Shown here in pieces: positions 49,149 to 61,000 of a stretch of DNA of 64,000 nucleotides. The translations under genes and the position numbers were made by a program. Position 1 is the stretch's first letter, and each line of letters opens with the position of its first letter. The notes beneath the pieces were generated by a model. It was not told the DNA's origin, did no database searches, and saw only the letters and a program-made list of their open reading frames with translations. Source of the DNA: Mesaphorura yosii (Eukaryota > Arthropoda > Collembola > Poduromorpha > Tullbergiidae); assembly GCA_009869945.1 (NCBI GenBank), contig WIXG01000081.1, positions 186,001 to 250,000 on the forward strand, written 5' to 3'.

Positions 49149-50739
49149 TTACTTGTCCTTGAAGGCCAGGGTAAGTGAAACGGTGTTCTCGACGTACCAG
49201 CTGAACCAACCGAGGCCATAATTCCTCGTGACTGTGAAGAAGGCTCCAGTCTTCATGTACAGCGGCTTGCAGGACTTCATGAACGCCTTCAGGTGCCTGA
49301 CCTGCACCGATCTTCGAGACACGGCCAGCTTCTGGACTATAATTCGATTGGTCGAGATGGCCCCAATTCCAGTTCCCAACAAGTTCGGATTCTGATTTGG
49401 AATTGGTTCGACCTGCATTTGGAATGCTGCTCCAAGAATGTCGGTAACTTTGCTCACTGTCGACGTTCGTATCTCCTTCTCAACCATGAATCTCTGGCTT
49501 TCTCGTTGCTGAAACGCCCAATCGCTGTTCTTGCCCTGCTCTTCGCCTTTCTCCATGATCTTGTCAAGCTCCAGTTGTTTCCACGTGCTGAAAACTCGCC
49601 CGGTCCAGCGTGGGAGTCGGCCCGCAATGGAGTACGTGGACGACGTGCAGCCCGCCACCGCCAGCACCTGGTACACGAAGCAGAAGAGTGTGACCAGCCC
49701 CATGGTGTGATGGAACTTGATGAACCCGCACGTGTACGTCGAGCCGAGGATCAAGTCGACCGACTGCTGGACCGGCGCGATGATATTCCGCCAGCAGTCG
49801 TTCAGGTAATTGTTGAGCACCTGCATCGTCCGGTACATCTTCTTGGATCTTGTGATTGATTCGCCATAGTCAACTCCTTTCTGTGGTGGCAAGCTGTGCA
49901 GACGAGAACGAGAATAGTTAAGATTCTGCCTTCCGCGAGTCCTGCAGCAATTGACTGCTAATTCGCCTAATTGCAAATTCACCTGAGGAGCCGGATAGAG
50001 TACCGCAGAGTCTGAATTGCGCAGAACAGCGTGCAGGTGTAGAAGTAGCACGAGAAGAAGCTGGTGTAGTTGATCCAGAGTTCCAGAATTAAGAAGGCTA
50101 CTTTGATACGAGTGTCTGGGTGATTTTTCCCGTCGGAGAAGAGGCTGGCCAGGAATTGTGGGTGCGGGGCGAGGACCCAGCCGAAGAGGGCCAAGAAGAG
50201 GGGAAACGTCACACTCACTGGGAAACTGATTCCGAGATGGTACAATTTGCACCAGTCTTTGCCTACCGGCTCTCGGTCCACCTTTTGCTTGCGGGCATAT
50301 TCAGCTGCGTAAAATCACAATATGTTATAACAAGCATAGAAGGAAATAATTTTGAATTTTCCCGCGGGCTGGGCCGTAACTTACGCAGCAGATGTTGGTC
50401 AAACTGAAGGAGTTTGTTGAAGAACTCCGGCACAACTTTCCTGCGCCTGATGGACGTCAAGTGAAATGCAGACAGGAGCACATCACGTGAGAGCCAGCCA
50501 GCATGGATGATGACGACGAAGAAACTGGAGTGCTTCGCCGCGTAGAAGAGCCGCACTGTCTTGAACACAGTGTACAGCCACTCGCCCCAAATGTTAAAGT
50601 AGAAGATTGCCAGGCGAAGCCGAGACTCGGTGTGTGTCAGCTTCAGCCGATTTGGGTCCCATTGATAGGGAACAGAATTTGTGAAGCATGCGATTTTGTA
50701 CGTGATTGAAAGAAAACTAAGCGCGATATTTGAAATCAT
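49149..50739 (-). CDS. Insect-type seven-transmembrane chemosensory receptor, gustatory-receptor-like
   Basis: Three exons: 50385-50739, 49983-50304 and 49149-49893, phases 1 and 2, giving 473 residues. The N-terminus has PYQWDPNRLKL, the kind of cytoplasmic segment found near the start of insect GR/OR proteins. Hydrophobic segments are spread over the chain: FFVVIIHAGWL, FPVSVTFPLFLALFGWVLAP, IKVAFLILELWINYTSFFSC, FIKFHHTMGLVTLFCFVYQV and others. The C-terminal pattern CKPLYMKTGAFFTVTRNYGL, then WFSWYVENTVSLTLAF, resembles the TM6-TM7 signature of the GR/OR superfamily, although the usual TYhhhhhQF is not intact. These proteins form ligand-gated cation channels in sensory dendrites. Family level is moderately sure; GR versus OR and ligand cannot be told. 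It lies beside the glutamate receptor on the same strand. Confidence 0.7.
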
Positions 50740-52136
50740 TTTCCCGTCACTCGCGTCGGGACAGTCGGGCGTTGGCGGAAGTCTGGAATCGACGGAGGTT
50801 TGATCGATGTGCAGTTTCTATTTATATGGCGTTTAAAAATTCTCGATGGTTTGTCCGGAAATGATTATTCGGATTATTGACTCATGTTATCTAATCTCAT
50901 CTTCTTATCTCTCATCGCATCAGCAAGTAGGATATGTTTTGTCTATGGCATTTTGACCCGCACCTACGCCTACATGCCATTTTGCGTACTTTCTTTCGTA
51001 CTTTTACATTTCGTGTCTCAGAGCACTTTCTATTTTACTTTTGAGGAAGGTCTTTTTTGCGAAACTAAGAAATTATTTTATATTCTCGGTGATCAGCATT
51101 CCATCCACCAAAATTACTAAGAAAATGCTAATGGGACAGTTTATAGCCTAATTAATATTATCAGTACGAAATTATAGCCTCGTTTATTTGATCATTACGC
51201 ATTTTACGACGTCGGCGGTAATAAAATTCTTTACGATGGAAAATATGTTGACAAGAGATGGCCATAACCTATCCCACTTGAGACTCCGTGACTTGTCGAA
51301 AACAAGAATCTCATACATTCAATTCAAGTCAAGGCATCTTGTCGCTCAAGTCGTCAATTTGAACTAAACGAACAATGGTGCCCTGAAACTTAATATTGCG
51401 ACTTGACACACGTTCCGATTTCTAAAAGTTTCCATGGCACGAACCCCAATTCAATTTGTGAGTCGAAAGTCCAAACACGTCCAGGACAAGACCTTGGCAT
51501 GACCTTTGACATGCAATTCCAATCATGATCGAGGACGAGGACAAGGAATGAGAATGACAAATTCAGAACTTGCACACTTTATTAATTAATCCAAGCAAAA
51601 ACGATAAGGAAAATGCTTAACGAATGAATAAGTCAAGTAAAAGAATGGCGAATTTCATGTAGATTCAAATAAACACAAACTTAAGGCACAGATAAAATAC
51701 AAATTGAAGTTCAGCTTCAGTCTAAAATATCATACAAATTGAAAACAAGCTCAAAACCGTATTCTTACTCTAATTCGCATTGGATATTTACATTCACACC
51801 ACTCAAGGCCAAGGCTTTAGCTATTGGCACATCAATGGCCGGCTTAGCATAGAAATACGTAATGTAATGCTGTCGTAAGGCGTAGCTCTCATAGCTAGTT
51901 TGGCCTGGTAAATAATTAAGGCAGTAAAGTCACCAGTATTCGTATCGATACTTTAAGTACACTTGTAGATTAAACTACACTCTCACAAGCTATAACAATT
52001 ATTGCAACCTATCGCCTTCCAAGGCATTGATCCTTCGTCCTGTGTCTTCATTGGTCTGATTCTGTGTCATTCATTGCGATTTTTCCGTTGCTCGGCTCCG
52101 TGTGTGTCTGCAATGGAAGCGAAAGGGAATCAAAGA
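50740..52136. other. Spacer between chemoreceptor and glutamate receptor
   Basis: About 1.4 kb of AT-rich sequence holds the chemoreceptor promoter and the 3' UTR of the glutamate receptor. Near 51,390-51,560 are short open frames without support. No repeat or RNA gene recognised. Confidence 0.45.
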
Positions 52137-55100
52137 CTAAACTCGTGCAATCAGGCACACAATGCTAAAAAGCTTATCAGTTATCGTTCTTACTCTGAAG
52201 AATCCCCGATGACTCCTCCTGTGATGGAAGAATCGCTCTCCGAGCGCGAGGAAGATGGCTATCGTGATTCCCATCGCCAGCAAAGTTAACGGGCCGAGGA
52301 AATTGACGAAATGCAGCTTGAATTTGTTCGGATTCAACCCGGTCGCTCCGTTGGCATTACAAATGGAGGCCGCTTTCTTGCTGAGCCATTTTGATTGAAG
52401 TTGGTGCAAGACTCCGGCTTCACTCAGTGTGACAAGCGCTTGTGAGAGTTTGTCTCGCAATGCTACACCTACAAATAAAATACAAACCTTTCGTTTGGTT
52501 CACGTTATTTTTCTATGCATACAATTTTTCTAGCGGCACTCACCCTTTTGAGTTGCAATGGCCAGCGATCTTTCTCCTATCGGGCCAACCACTTCGAACG
52601 AACAATCGAAATCTTCATTTCGCCTTTTGGTCATAAGTGCTTCATTCAGTCCGATTTCTTCCGCAACAAACGCGTAGCGCCCATTCATTTCCTTCACCTG
52701 CTCAATTCCATGCCACAAACTTGGCTGATACACGTTCGAGTTCGCGTTTGTATTTGCCGATGATCGCTGCATTCTCCACCAAAGTCGCTGGATGTCCTCA
52801 CGCTTAGAATTCTGCAAGAAGACTTGTGTTGAACCGCTCTGAATCACGCCAAATTCCAAGGCTGGATCTTCCAGGAGCGTATCGATGGTCATCGGTTTCT
52901 TGTCGAGTTCCGGATTGAACCAGTGCGAGAGGAGGCTCGCGTAGATGATTATGATGGTGAGGGCAAACATCCACCAAATTACGGCGATCGTGCGGGACGA
53001 TGACGAAGTCAGCCGAATGTCGCTTCCACGGAGCACCAGCGTGCTTGAGAGGACCCACATGCTGTTTATCCAGGACAGGTCTTGACCAAGCGACGGACAG
53101 TGCTCGGTGCCTGGCAGAATTATGTCGTCCTTTTGGAACGGGCTCAGCCAGCCAACCAGTCTCAGGCAGATTGACGTCAGGAAGAATGCGAGCGCAATGC
53201 TGACCCAAACCCAAAGACTGAAAGGCGACAGCAAAATTCCGATTCCGTTCCAGTTGTCCTTGTCAGCGTTTGAGTTGAAGACATTCGGCTACAATGAAAT
53301 GTTCGTAATTAAAAATGATTTCTCTAGAGCAATAAATTCCTACTAATTAATCGAACCTTGAGCAATATTCCAATCGATGTCTGCAAGAATGGAGTCGTGA
53401 AGTCTACAATGGCGCTTCTCGCCGATGTTACCGTCAAATCCGCGACAGCTAAATCGGCCTCCTAAATTACGCACTCTAGTTTAGTTCAAATCAAGAAGAA
53501 TTTCTTTGATTCTACGTCTTCTTAATGCTTACGCCTCGCGCGAGCTCTCCAATCATGCCATCCCATTGCCCAGTAATGGAATCCGCTTTTCCGTACCGTT
53601 CATCAGCTGTCGGTTTGAATTTGTAATTAAATCCAACCAACTTTGACAAGTGTTGAGTTAATTCGGCGCAGTATCCTTCGTATTCTCCGTTTTCAGCCTT
53701 GAAGAGGCATGACGAGTTCTATTCAGAAAGAAAGATGAATGAAATGAGACTTGAGATTCATATTTCATTTGAGCATGCATGATTTATACCTCGATTGTTG
53801 TAATAATTAAGGTCTTATTGATGGCCGGCTTCTCGTTCAGCAGCAGCGACTTGTCGTGCAGGGCGATTCCTTCGTACTCGTAACTGACACCTTGCGTCCA
53901 GTTTCCCACGACTTGGAACGATGGTTCTTCCAGCAATGAATTGTAATTAACGAGCTTCAGGATTTCAATGTAGAGCTTTGTTCGTGTTCTGCTCGATAAA
54001 CTTATTGGCCCTGTCAGCCCTTCAAATTCAACCTATCAATACAATCAGGGAGGCTATTATCATAATCATTTGGGCTGTGCCGTGCCATTCATCCATTCAC
54101 TTGACTTCTAGTTAAGGTTTATGGTTATGACTTACAGAAGCGAGTGCGTCCAGAAGGTCTTCTCCATTATCCCATTTCCTATCTTCTCCCGAGGCAGTTG
54201 TTGCCGCTGCTGTGGCACAGGATGTTGAAGGAGGAGGTGACAGATTGGTTCCGGACTCGTCCAGTATTTCAAGGGCCCGTGCTAAGAGTTCGACGGAGTC
54301 AAGTGTCAGAGCAACCTTTGCATGCTCCTTCAGGCCGCGGCTGAGCAGCTGTTCTTCCTGAAGCCGTAAGCCGTACCGTACGTCGTGTCGAATGAAGTTC
54401 AGTGCAAGTAACAGAAAAAGAACAAAAACAGAACCCGTAAGAATGAAGAATATGGACTTGGAGATCATCAGAATCAATTTGTCAAACATTCCCATGCTTG
54501 TAGGGGGAAATCTGATGGATTTCGGTTGTCTCACTCGTAACAATTACCAGAAAACCTTTTTACGAATGAGTGGGTGATTTTGTTCGGTTTGTTCACGCAC
54601 GTACCAATAGCTTCTGAATCCTAGGACGGGACGGGGCGGAAAAAGGGCAGACAAGCATGCAATGACTGTGACTAACACCGTTCTTAATTATACGGAGGGA
54701 CATACCGCGGTTGCAGCCACTGGAGCAAATCGTTCTCGAAACTCCCTGAACTTTTCCGGGTTAATTATGTTGAAGCCGAATACCATCGCTTCGGAGTAGC
54801 TGAGACGGCTCCAGTTTCCAGATTTCATGTCCTACAAAAAAATTCAAAGGCAAAGCCAGGATTCAGTTTTGAGCCGAGCATGTGCTTAGAATAAATCAAA
54901 TAGTCGAGTTGAGCCGAGATTATTGTACAGTTACAGTTACGTCACGGTAATTCATTTATCACGAACCGAATCATTAAATTGTCATTCGGTCGTAGCCATC
55001 AGACATCGAGGCAAGCGCATACGGAAAAGATTACGTGTACGCATACGCTTCATTGACGATTGACTTACCAACATCGTGAAGATGTAGTTGTAGTCTTTGG

Positions 55101-58088
55101 TCATCATTCCCGTGTCCAGCGTAGCTTGAATTACAGACTGCACGTTTTCCACTCCAGTGTCGATGATAATGTTTCTGGCTCCTTTGAGGCGGAGTTGGAC
55201 GAGTGTGGCTCGTAAATCCTTTGACGCCTGGTGAATGACAAAATGAATTGGTAATGAATTTGTTTGCACTTTCACCGTTTCACTGTTTTCACTTTCTTAT
55301 GAATTAGTAATGAAATATTTGCCTACAATTTGTTTTCTGTAAAAGCAATTCGTTCGGCATATCCGTAATTACTTCCTCTCGACCAGTTACTCACCTAACT
55401 TAACTGAACAAAGTGATCATGGTGGCAAGACTGGAGTAAAAGAAAACGAAAGAAATAGTGGGACAAAGGTAGACGCTCAAACTGGCACAGAAGAGGGAGT
55501 ACTCGCTACCACTTCAAGTTTTGAAGATTTCAACAGGGCACTGTTTCTTACTGAAAACACCTGAGAGAGGAAAAGTTGAAGAGGAACTCATTACTAGTGC
55601 GAAGAAACCCAAGATTTCACCAGACGATCCGAGATCATCAGCCGAGCAGAGAAATGGAAAGGCTTGGCAGTGGAATCTAGCAACGGGTGACCCAGTTTTC
55701 GAGAATCCGGCCAAACGTAAGTCGTATTTTGAATGCACCAGTTGGGTAATGATTAACATCAAGTACCGCAATCTAACTGTAAACGTTTTGCAGCATGAGA
55801 AAGATTCGTCCCGGAAACATTTTTAAAGAACAAAGTTATGAATCAAATGACATGAAAGTCCTTCAACGTTTCATGGAAGAAATGAGCAACAATCAGGAGA
55901 AGTTTGTCGTCCCAGCACTAGGAAAGGGTAACGAAGCTGCAAATTTGGAAATGAAGTTGCCTAGAAAAATATTTGGCACGGACTTGAAGAAGATCTTCAT
56001 CAAAAGAACGTTGGACGAAGGTGCCAGACACATCCATGTGAAGAAACTAAAGCTAGATTTACTTCCATACTAAAAACTACCCGGTGGGGAGCCACCGCTA
56101 CCTCCCAAAACATTGACCCTGGAGTTAAGATGCTTTCTTGAGCTCTTGAGTACAATAAAAAAGGAAAGGCACAACTAATAAAAGTATTTGCTTGCAGATT
56201 TAATTCAACTGATCAATAAGATTGCCCTGCACGGGCATATTGGTCCTGGGACGTTTTGGTGTCGAGACCAGAAATGTCTAGTGCGAGATTGTGTCACTGC
56301 TGCTGCTACAGTCGAATACGGATATGAGAAAAACATCACTGTTTACATATGCAACAGATAATCATGTCTGTTCGGAGTCTGACCCACTTGCTACCACGAA
56401 ATAATTGTATGCAAAGCGGATGCAAAAGATTCAATTTTCTCTGGCCTTTTATTACAATTTTGAGTGGGCGAGTGCGAGTCAGAGAGAGAGGACCGATCTA
56501 GCCAACGGGTGAAAGAGCAGTGAGTCGAGAAAAGAACATGACATAAGACTTTTAACTTTAGGAAGGGAAGCGAACGAGACGAGCCACTTGACTGAAGGTC
56601 TCGGTGACTAACCTGAGAATCGTTAATTAGAGTATTAAATTATATTTCCAGACGTCGTACGACATTTACGAAGTTTAAGATTATTTTAATTTAGTTGCAC
56701 TGGAATTGTTGCGACTTGAACAATTTCATTTACATGCTCCACTGCGCCATCTGCGAAGAATCCAGCACGTACTCCGGCCACGTCGGGTCGAAAACAAATT
56801 TCTGTAATCGTATCAATACACATTTGAATGTGCGTCAACCTCACAGACATAACAAACAGAAATACAGCCCTCAGGAGATTGAAACCTTCATCGCCAGCGC
56901 ATCAGGCCCTAACGAATACCGGCGCAACATATTCACTTTGGGTACGAACATGAGAAGAAAGGAAGAGACATTCTGAAGGTCACGCTGGTTCCTGCGTTCC
57001 TGGGAGAAGGTTCCTGACAACGCTAACTCAAGAGCATTGAAGACAATTACAAGCGAATTACTGGTTTCTACAACTATAAAGAACTCGGAAGAGAAGGGTT
57101 GAACGCGTTTGGAGGATAATTATTTAGCGTAGCCTTTAAAGTCAAGTCGTTATTACTAATCTATTAATCTACTTACCATTATCACTTTATCATAAAATCG
57201 ATTACCTGGTGAATGCTCACTGGACCGAGGATCTGAAGAGACTCGGCGAGTGATGATGGCTCAATAATTCCTACATTACAGTAGGGGCATAAGAATTAGC
57301 ATAAAATGTCTTCTGCCTTCTATCTTTCCGATGCTTACCGTGAACAGGATCATAAATGACAGAAATCTCCTTCCACTTGAGTTCATTAGCAAAATCCTGC
57401 AAAACAAAGAAGGGAAGAATCAGAGCGAATCTATGGCTGCTTTATTTTGATTTTTGTTTTCATGTTTATCTTTCAATTTCCCTTAGAGTTCAGTAGTTTA
57501 AATTATTAATTCCTTTCATTCCTCGGCGGTGTTTCTACTAGTGAAATGATTACTAACCTTGAGTAATCCAATCAACTGTGCCTGAGTCGGATGCAGGGCG
57601 ATTGTAAAGTCTTCTTGGGGCAAGTCCCCATTCCCGTTCAGCTTCACGAGTCGTGGAGCCGTGCTTATGAAGGGGATCCCCAAATTGGAGCAGATTGAGT
57701 CGAGTAGTTTTTCCGAGTGCGGGTTGCTGGGTCCGAAGATCGAAATGGCTTGATTGTTGGCTTCGGAGCAGGCTGCATAGCAAAATCAGGCAATGCGATG
57801 CATCAGAAAACTCATTGTACCAGCAAAAGCAATAGGCAAAATTAGCCCAGTCTAAGATTTATATCTTCTGTTTTTGTTTTTACGGCACTAAAAAGTTTAA
57901 AATCTTGTAATGCGAGTGAAATGAAAAGTCGTTACCTCGTGCGTAGAGATGAAAGAAGTCTTGAGGTTGCGTATACTGCATGTCGTAGCCGATGGTGGTC
58001 CTGTTCAGCAGCGAACGGCTCTTGAGGGAGTTCACGCCGAGACGAAACGCTGCGTGAACCTCTTCATCTCTCTCTAAAAATACTCCGG
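52137..58088 (-). CDS. Divergent kainate-like ionotropic glutamate receptor, 5' end missing
   Basis: Twelve exons: 57936-58088, 57558-57772, 57339-57396, 57206-57270, 55069-55227, 54706-54831, 54136-54357, 53790-54032, 53533-53718, 53357-53461, 52544-53288 and 52137-52468; 868 residues. The amino-terminal domain shows ISIFGPSNPHSEKLLDSIC, WKEISVIYDP and MMTKDYNYIFTML. Binding lobe S1 holds GEYEGYCAELTQHLSKLVGF and EADLAVADLTVTSARSAIVD with the ligand-binding Arg. TM1 is SPFSLWVWVSIALAFFLTSI. S2 has GSTQVF and a Glu in AFVAEEIGLNEAL. TM4 and a short tail end it. The TM3 gating motif SYTANLAAF is replaced by IYASLLSHW. There is no signal peptide: a phase-1 acceptor (GCGCAG) precedes residue GVFLERDEE, so a first exon lies upstream, unseen. 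The 2 kb intron after exon 4 carries opposite-strand coding-like blocks. Confidence 0.93.
55330..57130 (+). other. Coding-like blocks of an unidentified broken element inside the receptor intron
   Basis: Several plus-strand stretches with protein-like composition lie antisense within the 2 kb intron: about 55,330-55,710, 55,795-56,073, 56,199-56,361 and 56,695-56,976. The first contains NGKAWQWNLATGDPVFENP, the third TFWCRDQKCLVRDCVTAA, the last FIYMLHCAICEESSTYSGH. The last faintly recalls a GIY-YIG nuclease start (aromatic-YxLxCxxC, then YxG), as in Penelope-like elements, but this is a weak impression. No family is assigned. The blocks are not one intact gene; they look like a decayed insertion with at least a few breaks, or less likely a nested multi-exon gene. 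Confidence 0.35.
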
Positions 58089-61000
58089 CTGCGCTCATTC
58101 ATGAACCAACACAAAAACAAGAAACGAGTTTTTAAGGATTTCGGCTGGAAAAACAACGTATTAAAAATTAAGTGCATTTCATTGCCGGGCGGGCAGAAGA
58201 GCAGAGCAGCAGCAACAGGAAAAGAAAAGGCACAGCGTGAGTGTAACAGAATACGGGCACAAAATGAGAAATAAACATTAAACATCTGATGATGAGATGA
58301 GATATGTCATGGTCGGCCGTAATTTTGTAAATCCGGAAGCAGCTAGCAGCCAGCAGCCTGGGCCCGGATGAGAAATGAGATTAAATGGAAGGGAAAGGAT
58401 TATTATCAAGGCGAAGGTGATGGAAGTGTGAAAGTAAATTGCGGCATGACTGTTGGAGATTTTGGGGTTAAATAAAGCTGGCATCTGTGAATTGTCTGTG
58501 CGGCCGGGTGCGGACTTCGTTTTCGTTTTTGCGTTCATATTTTGTATTACACGATCCATAAAACATAAAGATTGATTTCTCATTTGTTTTACAGACAAGA
58601 CAGCAATAGTACAAGCTATTAGTACATTATTATTAGTAGATTGCATGTTTCGATTCCGTACCGCATTATTAATGACCAGCCACCAATTTTTATTACACCA
58701 CATAAAATATGAGTCTTGGTTTCCGTATTCAGCCCCAAAATATAACGCACGCACGGAATATCGGCCATTTAATCATCCGGAGAAGCCCACATGGTCAGAA
58801 CATGATGGAACAAGCTGCCGCTGCCTGAATAAATTCAAACGGTCCGTTATCGGCTGTCTCATAAGCTCAGAGGGCGAGTACGCCCCGAAAACTGTGGACG
58901 ACATCATCGCGTGAAGCCTGTTAATACCTCTTTAAGTTTTAAGATTTCAAGCAAATATTTAAATCTATTCAACGGCAGCTCATCTCATATTCACAATCGG
59001 GTGATTTCCCTTTAAAATTAAATATTCAGTCAAACTCCATGCCGTGCTGGGCCGTGTCGATTGTCATTCATCAGTGAGCATTTTTCCAGCACCAATAGTC
59101 CATTAACACGCGGTATTTGCGGTTAACACTTCAGAAACATCAGCACACTGGAGAAAAATGCGTTTTGAGTCGACATCTTTCAATGAGTTTGTTTTTATTT
59201 ACTTTTTCGCCTAAAATGAGTCGTTTACTCATTTAAGTACTTATTAGCAGGAGCAACGGCCAAGTCATTGCCTTTGCATTGAACTTGAATTCTTTCACTT
59301 TCGCTCTCGAAATAAATTCCGTGTTTAAGTTTTGAGTCCCTGGAGGAATTTTAGTATCTAAATAAGTTTGCGCTAGCTCATTTTTCTCTCCAGTATGGAC
59401 TTTTCTCAGTTTCAGGCATTCAGGCTCATTCAGATAAAGATGTCTTCACCTTCATTCATATTAATGGCTTTTTCAACGACCACACTATTTCCAGTCAGCA
59501 GCCACAAATCCAGCAAGTAAGAATCATTGCTACTTGCCACTGCTGATTGCTGTTGCTGTTATCTTACGCCACGCTAAATGACTCCATTTGAATTCAACGT
59601 TTAAAGCCAAATCCCAAATCTTAATGAAGACCATTAAGCATGGACCTAATGGGCGGATTCTTCGCCATCGCCTCCGCCGACGTCGGCCGTCAAAACGAAA
59701 TGCGCACAACCAAGCAAATAGTGGGCCGTATATGAAAATATTCATGAAATATGCGTCAAGATTCCTGTCTCGAGATAATAAACGCACTTTACCCAGGAAT
59801 TTACACATTGAGAGTCAAGAAATGAAGACGTGCATGCATTTTTGCCGTAAGTTGCTGCTGCTTGCGTGGTTTGGAGTTTGCATTCATCTGGCAGATTTAT
59901 ATCAGCTTGCATTATTGCCATTGCCATTGCTTCACGGATGCTAAGTGCCTAAATCTCTTAATTTTTATTATTCGTGAGAACATTTCTCCATGTTCCAGTC
60001 CGGCACACAATGCGTACGGTCGTATCACTAAATGCAATAATCCAAGCCCATAAATGGAAGTACATGATACATAAATAAATATTCACGCTTTGTATTTGCC
60101 TTCAACGAACAAACTATAAGGTCCATTTCTTGCTGGTCTTGTCCTGAAACTGGTGCACCGAGAGACGAACACATAGCGCAAAATGTGAACTGCGTGAAAA
60201 GTGAAAAGTGTGCGTGGCTCAATTTGTAAACGTAACTATTTCACTTGAACTGTCTGTTAGAAAGGATCTTCTATGAGTTTTCCATTGACGCCTGGCTTGA
60301 CGTGACATCCCTTCAAGCCATGTATGGTGTACTTTATTACAATTATGGCGTAAACTTAAATTTCACTTGCGACCAAGATGCGTCTTGCGCGTCACGTCAA
60401 GGGTGAAGACACTGATTCATGATATTGTTGTTAAACATTTTGTTCCGTTTTCGCCTTCCGTCCCAGGAAGAAAATGCTGGATAAGGCAATATGGCAGGGC
60501 AAGTGACGAGCAAACAGCGTACGAAGAGTACGAAGAAATGTTTTATGCTAAAAGCCAGACCAAGTCACAGTCACAAGTTCGAACACCAAATCAGTTGCCA
60601 AATGCTTGACTTGACGCCTGAATCTTAATCATTAAATTTATGCATTTTTTGACAAGTAGACCAGTGAATCGCAGTTTTGTCGAAGACCGGAAGATGCCTA
60701 CTCTAATTTTCACTCTCTGACTTAGTCTTCTTTCCTGTAACTTAATATTTGGAAGTTTGAGGAAATGGCGTTTGATTTCGAACTCAAGCCTTTCGAGCGC
60801 AATGCGATTGAAATGCAATCTGATATCTAATATTAATATATTAATGATAAATGATGCAATACGAACTTAAAGAAAGAATGAAGAAGCTTCGACTCTAATC
60901 ATAAACAACAAACAAGAATCAAGCGGCTAGGCTGGATGGATTTAATGGTCATAATTCTTTCAAGGAGACAGGACGCGGGACGCCCTCGCATTTGGACCTG

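Noticed and set aside
56695-56976. Firm assignment of the last intron block to a Penelope-like element
   Set aside because: Only a faint GIY-YIG-like start is visible; no second conserved motif was found, so no family is claimed.
58278-58754. 158-codon minus-strand open frame considered as the missing first exon of the glutamate receptor
   Set aside because: No signal peptide followed by a phase-1 donor; composition is Asn/Lys/Leu-rich noise.
60028-60222. Minus-strand frame starting MSHAHFSLFTQFTF, considered as a receptor signal peptide
   Set aside because: The hydrophobic core is short and interrupted, and no phase-compatible donor with good sequence follows.
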